DNA from: Dehalococcoidales bacterium
GTDB taxonomy: Bacteria; Chloroflexota; Dehalococcoidia; Dehalococcoidales; UBA5760
DNA length: 64,000 nucleotides
Assembly (NCBI GenBank): GCA_028716225.1
Contig: JAQUQE010000004.1
Coordinates: 107,213 to 171,212 of the forward strand
Reading direction: 5' to 3'
Shown here: piece after piece, positions 35,530 through 43,782 of the stretch
Layout: every line of letters starts with the position of its first letter
How positions within the stretch are numbered: position 1 is the first letter of the stretch
Notes under the pieces: generated by a model
Told to the model about the DNA's origin: nothing
Database searches by the model: none
The model's input: the letters and a program-made list of their open reading frames with translations, nothing else
Translations under genes and position numbers: made by a program

Positions 35530-36012
35530 ATGGAGATTGATATCCTGGTTGATGAGGGACTTGCCGGATGCCCGGATGCACTCTGGCTCAAGGAGGTAGC
35601 CGGTCGGGTCCTTACTGCCCAGGGTATCGACTCTCAAGCCGAGCTCGGGCTGTTTATTACCAGCCAGGAAAGGATACGGGAGCTAAACCGGAGCTATCTG
35701 GGCAAGGACAGGCCTACCGATGTGATAGCCTTCCATATGCTGTCCGGCGGAGAGGAGAGTAACTTCGTTCTGCCGCCTGACGGAGTGTTACACCTCGGTG
35801 AGGTCGTCATTTCCTACCCCCAGGCGGTAATACAGGCCGAGCAGCAGGGCCATTCCATAATGAAAGAGGTGGCTATTCTTATTATTCACGGTATACTCCA
35901 TCTCCTGGGCTATCAGGATGAAGAGCCGGAGCTTAAGCTCCGGATGGCAGGCAGAGAGGCGGAGATACTAGGTCTGATCGAGGACATACTGAAACAAGCG
36001 GAGGCACCGTAA
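35530..36012 (+). CDS. ybeY: Endoribonuclease YbeY (rRNA maturation), altered zinc motif
   Basis: 160 residues from ATG 35530, which matches the family N-terminus (MEIDILVDEG); longer readings add a spurious hydrophobic extension. Core motifs LNRSYLGKDRPTDVIAFHM and HLGEVVISYP are present. The zinc motif reads HGILHLLGYQD: the first two His are kept, but the third ligand of HGxLHLLGYDH is Asp. The family member processes 16S rRNA 3' ends and supports ribosome quality control. Flavoprotein gene follows 2 nt later. Confidence 0.9.
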   Translation: MEIDILVDEGLAGCPDALWLKEVAGRVLTAQGIDSQAELGLFITSQERIRELNRSYLGKDRPTDVIAFHMLSGGEESNFVLPPDGVLHLGEVVISYPQAVIQAEQQGHSIMKEVAILIIHGILHLLGYQDEEPELKLRMAGREAEILGLIEDILKQAEAP

Positions 36013-36014
36013 AG

Positions 36015-36587
36015 GTGAAGGTCCTTGGTATCAGCGGCAGCCCGCGGCGGGGTGGTAACACCGACCTTCTTCTTGGAGAGGTTATGAAGGGTGCTGCCAG
36101 CCGGGGTGCCGAGGTCAAAACCATTATCCTTAATGAACTCGATATTAACCCCTGCCAGCACTGTGATGCCTGCTACAGGGCAGGTAGATGCACCATAAAC
36201 GACGACATGCAGACGGTCTATCGCGAGCTCGAAGAGGCAGACCGGGTAGTCCTGGCCTCACCCGTCCACTTCCTGGGCCCGACAGTCCAGATGAAGGCGA
36301 TGATCGACCGCTGTCAGGCACTCTGGGCAAGGAAGTACATACTTAAGATACCACCGCTAGGCGACCGGCGAGAGAGAAAGGGACTGTTCGTTTCCGCCGG
36401 CGCCCTGAAAATGGCTAACCTCTTCGAGCCGTCTCTGGCGATAGTAAAGGCCTTGTTTACCGTCCTGGACATCACCTATGCCGGCGAGTTGGTGTTTCGC
36501 GGTATAGATGAGAAGGGCATTATCACCAAGCACCCTGATGCCCTGCGCCGGGCTTTCCTCGCCGGGCAAGAACTGGCCGACAATTGA
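36015..36587 (+). CDS. Flavodoxin-fold NAD(P)H-dependent reductase / iron-sulfur flavoprotein
   Basis: 190 residues. KVLGISGSPRRGGNTDLLL binds the FMN phosphate; ASPVHFLGPTVQMKAMIDR is the second FMN loop. Between them CQHCDACYRAGRC supplies four Cys in a compact motif as in archaeal-type Isf proteins, so a 4Fe-4S cluster is likely. Probably a cytosolic electron-transfer protein. GTG start immediately after ybeY. Confidence 0.85.
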   Translation: MKVLGISGSPRRGGNTDLLLGEVMKGAASRGAEVKTIILNELDINPCQHCDACYRAGRCTINDDMQTVYRELEEADRVVLASPVHFLGPTVQMKAMIDRCQALWARKYILKIPPLGDRRERKGLFVSAGALKMANLFEPSLAIVKALFTVLDITYAGELVFRGIDEKGIITKHPDALRRAFLAGQELADN

Positions 36588-36593
36588 CCGGCT

Positions 36594-38060
36594 TCAGCGA
36601 CCTGCCCGACGCCGTCTGAGCACCAGCGGTACAACTATACCAACGGCTACAGCAGCGATAATCCCGCCGACCAGTGTCGGGCTGGTCTTCCCCTGTGACA
36701 GCGAAGGCTCGGCAGGGGGAGCCTCCGGCGGCTCCGCCGGTGGTGCTGCCGGGGCAGTGCCCCGAACCTCAAAAGTACCCGTTAGCCCGTTGACATCTAC
36801 AATATAGGTCCCGGGAGTATCCTGACTGGTAGTGAAGGTTACCGGCAGGCTGTTGCCGGCAGCCAGAGGTATGTATCCGGTGGCTTCCGCAGCGCCGTTT
36901 ATCTTCAACACCAAGATGTAGGTATCTTCAATTTCACCGTTATTGGTTACCAGGACGCTGATGGTTATCTCCTCGCCGGTATCTGCTTCCCGGGGCGTTA
37001 TCACCAGGTCGGTTACGGCTAAGACCTCCGGACCGGGGGATGGCGCCGGGGCCGGAGAAGCGGGAACCAGGACAGCAAAAGCACTGAAGTGACTCAGGGA
37101 TGCAGAAATAGTATTGGTAACGGAGTCAACGGTACTGTCTTCGAGTATTACCCACTCGCCTCCTGGCTCATAACGTTCAGCAATCACCAGGTCATCTTCG
37201 CCAACACCTCCGGGCAGTAAAGAGTCATCATAGCCCAGGATAATGTTTATCGCCGGATGGAAGGTAGCACCATCAGGGCCCAGGTCATAAACAAGACCGA
37301 TGATACTGTAGTCTTCCGGAGGAGCAGGCTGCTCTTCCGGAGCAATCATGGTAAGTTCGCGGAGCGGTTCACCATACTTATCAAGGCACAGTGTGTCTTG
37401 CTCGATGCTAAGCCGGCACCGGCCATCTTCGGATTGAAAGACAAAATCACCGATGCAAATACCATCCGAATCGGTGTAATCGGACAAGTCAATAGAGGGA
37501 TCGACTATTATCTCTTCTTCCTCCGGCACATAGCTCACCGAGTCCATTTCCTGCGACGAGGGTAGATACTTGCTCACCGGGATGGAAAAAGTCATCGAGG
37601 ATGTTGTGACAACAGCCCTGGACTCGATAAGCTCGCCGATTATATCATAGGTACCGGGCTGGCACCCCGCAGGGAACTGGAGGGGAACCACCATGCTCTC
37701 CCGGGCGATTCCGCCCACCTGGTTGGGAAACGGTTCGATATTTAACTTAACGCTTGACTCGAGTGTTACCCGGTCACCGCTACTCCGGTGTTCCGCGACA
37801 ATACGGGACTTAATGTACCCGCTGCTTACCGACAGGGGTAGGTCCCGCTTACAGGTCGCCGTACCGATAAGCGTGGCGTAGAAGGTATCGCTACCTTCAA
37901 TTACATAATCGCTGAATAGGGTATCATAGTCGATGGTGAAATAATCATAAACACTCAAGGCAAGAGCCGGCCTGGCGCCGGCGAAAACCGGAAACAGGGC
38001 CAGAATAACTATCACCAGCAAGCGCCAGATGGCTGTCCTTCCGTACTGCAGTGGTCTCAT
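36594..38060 (-). CDS. Secreted, membrane-anchored CARDB-type adhesion-like protein
   Basis: 488 residues. A signal peptide (residues 1-35, ending ARPALA) is followed by a beta-rich region, a conserved module (YDLGPDGATFHPAINIILGY...SLSHFSAFAVL), a CARDB/Ig-like domain (LAVTDLVITPREADTGEEI), a Pro/Glu/Ala linker and a C-terminal helix ending in RRRRAGR. This gives an extracellular protein anchored by its C-terminus. It is a partial paralogue of the upstream gene product, sharing the last three modules, and lies 76 nt downstream of it. Function unknown. Confidence 0.8.
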   Translation of the reverse strand: MRPLQYGRTAIWRLLVIVILALFPVFAGARPALALSVYDYFTIDYDTLFSDYVIEGSDTFYATLIGTATCKRDLPLSVSSGYIKSRIVAEHRSSGDRVTLESSVKLNIEPFPNQVGGIARESMVVPLQFPAGCQPGTYDIIGELIESRAVVTTSSMTFSIPVSKYLPSSQEMDSVSYVPEEEEIIVDPSIDLSDYTDSDGICIGDFVFQSEDGRCRLSIEQDTLCLDKYGEPLRELTMIAPEEQPAPPEDYSIIGLVYDLGPDGATFHPAINIILGYDDSLLPGGVGEDDLVIAERYEPGGEWVILEDSTVDSVTNTISASLSHFSAFAVLVPASPAPAPSPGPEVLAVTDLVITPREADTGEEITISVLVTNNGEIEDTYILVLKINGAAEATGYIPLAAGNSLPVTFTTSQDTPGTYIVDVNGLTGTFEVRGTAPAAPPAEPPEAPPAEPSLSQGKTSPTLVGGIIAAVAVGIVVPLVLRRRRAGR

Positions 38061-38136
38061 CTTCCCGATTATCTCTATTCCTATACTGTCGGCCCCGGGG
38101 ATAAATCCGGGATGGATGTAGCAGCTAATCTACCCG

Positions 38137-40548
38137 TCAGTCCCTTCTTGACCGCCATCTGAGTGTCAGCGGAATAGCTACCGCCGCTGCCACGGCACCT
38201 ATGATCACAAAAATGGGCCACTGTCTGGTCTTACCCTCTGGCTCCGGTTCTACCGGCTCCGAAGGTGGCGGAGCCGGGGTTTCTTCCTCTACCACGGTGA
38301 ACGAGCCGGTAATACCGTTGACATCCACCAGGTATGAGCCGGCCTCGTCCCTGGCCGCGGTAAAGGTAACCGTTTCACTGGAACCTGCGGAAAGGGTTAT
38401 TTCTTGAGCTGTTTCAAACTGTCCGTTTATCTCGAGGGTCACGGTATAGCTGCCCGCCGTCTCACCGATATTGTTCACCCGGATACTGATGTTTACCGTT
38501 TCACCGGCACCTACCTCCGGCGGCGAGACAATCAGCGAGCCGATGGTAAAAACCGCCGGTAGGGGTAGTGGTGGAGGCGGAGCAGCGAAAGCAATAATGG
38601 CAAAGGTGGCCAAGTGGCCGATATAGGCAGTAATGATATTTGCCCGCGGGTCAATCACCGCCGGTATTACCACCCATTCAGCGGCATCTTCATCGTAGTA
38701 GGCAATACGCAGGTCCTCTTCATCCACCCCATCGGGGATATCCGAGGGATCATAGCCCCAGTTTACCGTAATCAGCGGGTTAAAGGTCGTCCCGTCGGGC
38801 GTAAAGTTGTAGGGCAGTCCCACAATCTCAGCGTCCGCGGGTAGGAATGGCGGCGTCTTATCAACGGTGAATTTTAGGGTGGACGGAGGCTCTTCGTCTC
38901 CATCCAGAATAACGGTCCCCTTCTGGATAACGATATTAAGCAAACCGTCCTCTGAGGTAACATCTACCGGCTCTTTCAGTCTGCCTTCCACACCGATAAA
39001 GTAGTAGCTTTCCTCACCTTCCATGTTAACGGTCAGTATCAGGTCGCCGCCACCGCCGCCACCACCACCACCACCACCTCCACCACCGCCACCGGGAGTA
39101 TAGTAGGCATACCCGATGGGAAGAACTTCACCAATCAGGAGATCGAGGAGATCATCAACGGTAAGATCGGGGATACCATTGGTATACCACATCTTGTAGT
39201 TGCTGCCTTCCTTGATGACGCAGGGAGCCCCTACGCTGCTCCACAGACTGCTGGTGACGCCCACCAGTGATTCGGTATCCTCTACCGTCCAGTTCTCGCC
39301 ATCACTGGAGGTAGCATAACCGATGACAGCAGCAGTATTGCTCAAGAGCTCCTTCAGCCTGCTTTTATCCAGTGTCGCCAGCTCATTAAGGAACTCGGTA
39401 AGGTCGGCGGGGTCGATACTCCTGATGAAATCAGCCAGGTGAAGCTCCCCTATCTCATGCTTGATATCCTCAAGGTCGGCATCGGTGAAGTCGGTCTGGA
39501 TGCGGGTAAACCACATTTCATAGCTGCTGCCGGACTTGACCACGCTGGGGGTACCGACGCTGTCGCGGGCAGCGGTATCGCCGGGGAGGACCTCAGCATC
39601 TATTACCGTCCAGCTTACGCCGTCGGGTGAGGTGGCATAGCCGATGACAAAGGCGCTGACATCCAGGATATCCGTCAGGTCGTCCATATCGAAGCTGCCG
39701 ATACCATTCAGGTAGTTTTCCAGGTCAGCTTCGGTGAGGTCGGTCTTACCATGGCTGTACCACATCTCGAAGAAAGGCGCGGCATCATTCTGAATAACGC
39801 AGGCTGCCCCGACGCTGCTGAGCGCGGTCCCGCCATCCGACAGTACCTCAGGATTGACTACCGGCCAAGTTACGCCGTCGGTTGAGGTGGCATAGCCGAT
39901 GACAGTACCAACGCTATCCAGTAGGTTAAGGATAGCGGCCTTTCTCGCCGCTACATCCCCGTCAAGATCACCCAGTATTGCCTTAAAGGCGGTACTGTCG
40001 ATGTCGGACTTGGTACGAGTGTACCACATCCGGTAGGTATCACCATCCTTAATCACGCAGGGAGCGCCGACGCCATTCCATAACTGGTCTTCTCCGGCGA
40101 GGGCCTCATCTTCTACGATTGTCCAGGATACCCCGTTAGAGGAGGTAGCATAGCCGATGACGATACGAGTAGCATTCAGGAAATCGAGCAGATCATCGAC
40201 ATCATCGGAACTCAGTAATGCCAGGTGATCGAGCAGGGAGTCAAGGTCCTGGTTGGCTATATCATCGAGAATATCCTCAAAGTAGCTTTTCTGGACCTCA
40301 TCGACCATTTCGGTAACGCTTAGGTCGGTTACGGCATGGGTATACCACATCCGGTAGGTGGTACCATCTTTAATAACCCAGGAGTTAATGACATACTCTT
40401 CGTATTCCAGGGTGACGTTTCCGGAGTACTTCGTCCAGGGCGGACCGGCTGCCCGGACCGGCGATGCCTGGACCAGCGGCAACATAGCCAGAGACAGACT
40501 GGCTATCACCGTAACAGCTAATACCTTGCTAAACCTGCTCACTGGCAT
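38137..40548 (-). CDS. Secreted, membrane-anchored repeat protein with CARDB domain
   Basis: 803 residues. Signal peptide (1-33). Five ~95-residue repeats (about 35-480) each combine WYT-type segments (YRMWYTRTKSD), a helical Asp/Leu-rich stretch and IGYATSSDGVSWTV; the pattern resembles glycosidase-like beta-propeller blades interrupted by helices. A run of 16 Gly follows, then the module YNFTPDGTTFNPLITVNWGY, a CARDB domain, a Pro/Glu linker and a C-terminal helix with RWRSRRD. Likely binds an extracellular ligand. Controlled by the TTTAG operator at 40634-40661. Confidence 0.78.
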   Translation of the reverse strand: MPVSRFSKVLAVTVIASLSLAMLPLVQASPVRAAGPPWTKYSGNVTLEYEEYVINSWVIKDGTTYRMWYTHAVTDLSVTEMVDEVQKSYFEDILDDIANQDLDSLLDHLALLSSDDVDDLLDFLNATRIVIGYATSSNGVSWTIVEDEALAGEDQLWNGVGAPCVIKDGDTYRMWYTRTKSDIDSTAFKAILGDLDGDVAARKAAILNLLDSVGTVIGYATSTDGVTWPVVNPEVLSDGGTALSSVGAACVIQNDAAPFFEMWYSHGKTDLTEADLENYLNGIGSFDMDDLTDILDVSAFVIGYATSPDGVSWTVIDAEVLPGDTAARDSVGTPSVVKSGSSYEMWFTRIQTDFTDADLEDIKHEIGELHLADFIRSIDPADLTEFLNELATLDKSRLKELLSNTAAVIGYATSSDGENWTVEDTESLVGVTSSLWSSVGAPCVIKEGSNYKMWYTNGIPDLTVDDLLDLLIGEVLPIGYAYYTPGGGGGGGGGGGGGGGGDLILTVNMEGEESYYFIGVEGRLKEPVDVTSEDGLLNIVIQKGTVILDGDEEPPSTLKFTVDKTPPFLPADAEIVGLPYNFTPDGTTFNPLITVNWGYDPSDIPDGVDEEDLRIAYYDEDAAEWVVIPAVIDPRANIITAYIGHLATFAIIAFAAPPPPLPLPAVFTIGSLIVSPPEVGAGETVNISIRVNNIGETAGSYTVTLEINGQFETAQEITLSAGSSETVTFTAARDEAGSYLVDVNGITGSFTVVEEETPAPPPSEPVEPEPEGKTRQWPIFVIIGAVAAAVAIPLTLRWRSRRD
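39046..39093 (-). repeat. Polyglycine triplet tract (16 codons)
   Basis: Sixteen consecutive Gly codons (mostly GGT/GGC) between the repeat region and the CARDB half of the secreted protein. It is a probable flexible hinge, and replication slippage here could vary its length. Confidence 0.9.
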
Positions 40549-40605
40549 GCTCTCCGGGAGCTACTGACACTTCCCCTTTTAATTAAGGATATAAGGCTAA
40601 CTGTA

Positions 40606-40661
40606 GTTATAGCACATTTTATATCCGAAAAGTAGGCATTTTTCTAAACATTTTCTAAACG
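40606..40661 (-). promoter_or_regulatory. Operator-promoter of the secreted-protein operon (TTTAG direct repeats)
   Basis: The minus strand carries GTTTAGAAAAT and GTTTAGAAAAATGCC (40660-40635), then 23 nt, then TATAAC (40611-40606). The 28-nt plus-strand block 40634-40661 matches 35373-35400 with one difference. Transcription should start near 40599, about 50 nt before the ATG. The divergent hisA gene begins 78 nt away and could also be affected. Confidence 0.7.
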
Positions 40662-40738
40662 TTTATGGAAAGCCCCTGAAATCTCTTGAAAGACTCTGTT
40701 ATCTTGCCTATTATTAGTATGTAAGGGGGCGCAATCAC

Positions 40739-41470
40739 TTGGAGATAATACCGGCAATAGACATCAGAAGGGGTAAATGCGTCCGGCTGTATCAGGGTAA
40801 TTTTGAGCAGGAGACCGTGTTCCACAATGACCCGGTAGAAATAGCCGTGAAGTGGCAATCAATGGGAGCGCCGAGAGTACATATTATCGATCTCGACGGC
40901 GCCGTTGCCGGTAAACCCTGTAACCTGGACATTATTACCGAGATAGCCGATACCCTGATGATACCCATTCAGGTAGGTGGCGGCGTACGTTGCCTGGAAA
41001 CAATAGAACAACTGCTTGAAGCCGGGGTAGACCGTGTTATACTGGGCACATCTGCCGTAGAAGACCCGGTACTAATCAGAGAAGCTTGCCGCAGTTCCAG
41101 CGAATCTATTATTGTTTGTGTCGACACCAAGAGAGAATATGTCGCAATAAATGCCTGGCAGCAGGACACCGAGCTAAGGGCGATAGAGCTTGCCAAATCA
41201 ATGGTCGAACTGGGGGTGAAGCGCTTCATCCATACCGATATCACCTGCGATGGCACCCTCACCGAACCAAACTTCAGCAGCATTACACGGATGGTCGATG
41301 CTATTAAGCTGCCTATCATTGCCGCCGGCGGTACCTCATCGCTAGACCAGCTCAAACTGCTCGGTCGACTCGGCGTGGAGGGCACTATCGTCGGCAAGGC
41401 ACTATACACCGGTGACATCGATCTGAAACAGGCGCTGGATACAATCAGCCTGCCGGTCAAAATCTGCTAG
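40739..41470 (+). CDS. hisA: Phosphoribosylformimino-5-aminoimidazole carboxamide ribotide isomerase
   Basis: 243 residues. TIM barrel with IPAIDIRRGKCVRLYQG (catalytic Asp 8), QVGGGVRCLETIEQLLEAG and the second catalytic Asp in HTDITCDGTL. Histidine biosynthesis. TTG start behind AAGGGGG. It stands alone here, apart from any other his gene. Confidence 0.95.
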   Translation: MEIIPAIDIRRGKCVRLYQGNFEQETVFHNDPVEIAVKWQSMGAPRVHIIDLDGAVAGKPCNLDIITEIADTLMIPIQVGGGVRCLETIEQLLEAGVDRVILGTSAVEDPVLIREACRSSSESIIVCVDTKREYVAINAWQQDTELRAIELAKSMVELGVKRFIHTDITCDGTLTEPNFSSITRMVDAIKLPIIAAGGTSSLDQLKLLGRLGVEGTIVGKALYTGDIDLKQALDTISLPVKIC

Positions 41471-41536
41471 GCAGGCCCGGTTCCTAATGGTTTGTCATAG
41501 ACTGGCCCAAGATGCTTTCTGACGGAGGAACTCGAA

Positions 41537-42715
41537 TTGTACGACGTGGCAGTTATCGGCGGGGGACCGACCGGGAGCCATACCGCGTATAAACTGGCCA
41601 AGAGAGGCTACCGGGTGCTGGTGCTGGAGCAGAAGACCAGGCCTGGAGAAGGGGTCTGCTGTACCGGTGTTATTGGTAGCGAATGTATCCGCTCCTTTGC
41701 CGTCGATGGCAGTGTCATTCTAGGCCGGGTGAACAGCGCCCGGGTATTCTCTCCTTCCGGTAAATCACTCAGCCTGTGGCTTCCAGAGACTCAGGCTTTT
41801 ATCATAGACAGAGCCGCCTTCGATGCTGCCTTAGCCAACCGGGCTCATCAGGAGGGTGCCGAATATCTCCTCAATAGCAGGGCCGTTAATATTGAGATTA
41901 AAGATGACGCGGTTAATATCGAGGTGATCAGGCATGGGGAAGCGTTCACCCTTGAAACACAGGCAGTAGTTATCGCTTCAGGGTTTGCTTCTCGATTAGC
42001 CGAAGGGATGGGGATGGGGAGAATCAAACATTTCGTACTGGGTGCTCAAGCCGAGGTGACAACGGCCGGGATAGCCGGGGTAGAAGTCTACTTCGGTAGC
42101 GAAGTAGCTCCCGGATTTTTTGCCTGGCTGGTACCCATCTCGCCGGTTAAAGCCCGGCTGGGGCTGCTCTCAAACCGCAGCCCGGGATTTTATCTGAAGA
42201 GACTCGTGTCAACCCTGCTGGTTCAGGGGAAGATAGCCTCGGATGACGTCGAGCCAAACTATGGCGGGGTTTCGCTGAAGCCACTAGCCAGGACTTACGG
42301 CGAGCGGCTGCTGGTGGTAGGAACAGCAGCGGGGCAGGTAAAACCGACCACCGGGGGCGGTATCTACTATGGCCTGTTGTGTGCTGATATTGCGGCGGAC
42401 AACCTGCACCGGGCGATATCGAGCAACGACCTGTCAGCCGGCAGGCTGGCTAGCTATCAGCAGGAGTGGAAAAAGAAACTGGGACGGGAAATAAGTACGG
42501 GTTACCGGGTGCGTAAATTGTATCAACACCTGAGCGACGGGCAGGTTGACAGAATGTTTAATACGATGGCAGACAACGGCATGGTCGACCTACTGCTGAA
42601 AGCCGACGACGTTTCTTTTGACTGGCACAGCAGCGGCTTATTAAGGATGCTGGGGCAGGTAGCAATATCCAAGGCTGTTGAACTAGCCAGGGCACCTTTT
42701 CGTCAGGGTGTTTGA
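41537..42715 (+). CDS. Geranylgeranyl reductase family FAD-dependent oxidoreductase
   Basis: 392 residues. N-terminal FAD-binding VIGGGPTGSHTAYKLAKRG and RPGEGVCCTGVIG, and the second flavin motif LLVVGTAAGQVKPTTGGGIYYG around residue 255, as in archaeal and bacterial geranylgeranyl reductases. It may reduce isoprenoid chains of lipids or quinones. TTG start behind GGAGGAA. Confidence 0.85.
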   Translation: MYDVAVIGGGPTGSHTAYKLAKRGYRVLVLEQKTRPGEGVCCTGVIGSECIRSFAVDGSVILGRVNSARVFSPSGKSLSLWLPETQAFIIDRAAFDAALANRAHQEGAEYLLNSRAVNIEIKDDAVNIEVIRHGEAFTLETQAVVIASGFASRLAEGMGMGRIKHFVLGAQAEVTTAGIAGVEVYFGSEVAPGFFAWLVPISPVKARLGLLSNRSPGFYLKRLVSTLLVQGKIASDDVEPNYGGVSLKPLARTYGERLLVVGTAAGQVKPTTGGGIYYGLLCADIAADNLHRAISSNDLSAGRLASYQQEWKKKLGREISTGYRVRKLYQHLSDGQVDRMFNTMADNGMVDLLLKADDVSFDWHSSGLLRMLGQVAISKAVELARAPFRQGV

Positions 42716-42724
42716 GTTATGGAT

Positions 42725-42742
42725 ACCCGAAACGTTTCGGGT
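42725..42742. repeat. Perfect 18-bp palindrome downstream of the flavoprotein gene
   Basis: ACCCGAAACGTTTCGGGT, 9 nt after the stop codon. It could form a hairpin, but no U-tract follows, so it is either a Rho-independent-like stall, an RNA-stabilising hairpin, or a protein site. The remaining ~175 nt to the GreA gene show no other feature. Confidence 0.5.
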
Positions 42743-42919
42743 GCCCCGCTTCGGTAACGGGATACCTCCCTTATCATTTTCCATTACTATGACAGGGTAA
42801 CCAGGTAATGCATCGCCAATCACAGGAAGAGTACAGCAGGTTGACTGGCATCTCACCGGCGTTTACAATAGATCAAGTCCCAAACAGCTATTTATATTTT
42901 TCGAGGGGGTATCCTGTAG

Positions 42920-43726
42920 GTGAGCGCTGGTAACCAGAGAATGACACTGAGGGAAGCAGCTACTTCCTTTTTGGTCAGTTTAGCACCGGACGAGAGGGAG
43001 GCGAGTCAGCAGGAGGTCTATAAGTTCATTCGCTTCTACGGTAGTGAACGCACTTTTATCGAGCTCTCTGCCCCCGATATAGGTAACTACGCCGAACGGT
43101 TATCGCTATCTGACACTGACTACTCTAGAAAGCTGGAGCTGGTACGGGCCTTCCTGATTTATGCCAGGAAGGCCGGCTGGAGCAAGATTAATCTGGCTAT
43201 TCATCTTAAGGCCAGAAAGGGTAAGGCACCGGGCCAGTCTGTTTCCTCCCGGCGTCTGCCACAGACGGTTGCTCTAACTGAAGAAGGATATGCTGAAATG
43301 GAAAGAGCGCTGGCTACCTTCAAGAGCAGGCGAATCGAAGCTATCGATGAAATACGCCGGGCTGCCGCGGATAAGGACTTTCGTGAGAATGCGCCTTTGG
43401 ATGCGGCTAAAGAACAGCGCAGTTATCTGGAGGGCCAGATCAGGGAGCTGGAAGAGACACTGAAGTCAGCAGTCATTATCGATAAGAAGCAGGAGACTTC
43501 TCTTAAAATAGGTATTGGCAACAGTATTGTTCTGTGCGACCTGGCTTCCGGCGCAGAGCTGTGCTATGTGCTGGTTGCTACCAAGGAGGTAGACCCGAGC
43601 CGGGGGAAGATCTCTACCGCTTCACCAATCGGTAAAGCGGTCATGGGACGGGGTCAGGGAGAGATAGTGGAGGTAGTAGCACCAGCCGGTAAGATACGCT
43701 ACGAGATTAAACGAATCGAGCACTAA
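42920..43726 (+). CDS. GreA-like transcription factor fused to an integrase-type SAM-like domain
   Basis: 268 residues. Residues 1-~100 look like the N-terminal SAM-like core-binding domain of tyrosine recombinases (YKFIRFYGSERTFIELSAPD...YSRKLELVRAFLIYARKAGW). Residues ~115-268 are a full GreA: coiled-coil tip AAADKDFRENAPLDAAKEQ retaining the Asp and Glu that stimulate RNA cleavage, then the FKBP-like C-domain (SPIGKAVMGRGQGEIVEV). It probably acts in the RNA polymerase secondary channel with an added DNA- or protein-binding arm. GTG start after GAGGGGG. Confidence 0.85.
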   Translation: MSAGNQRMTLREAATSFLVSLAPDEREASQQEVYKFIRFYGSERTFIELSAPDIGNYAERLSLSDTDYSRKLELVRAFLIYARKAGWSKINLAIHLKARKGKAPGQSVSSRRLPQTVALTEEGYAEMERALATFKSRRIEAIDEIRRAAADKDFRENAPLDAAKEQRSYLEGQIRELEETLKSAVIIDKKQETSLKIGIGNSIVLCDLASGAELCYVLVATKEVDPSRGKISTASPIGKAVMGRGQGEIVEVVAPAGKIRYEIKRIEH

Positions 43727-43782
43727 ACGCTCGGGTGACTATCATTAATCAGGGGAGAGCTGTTGATCACCAACCGGATGGT

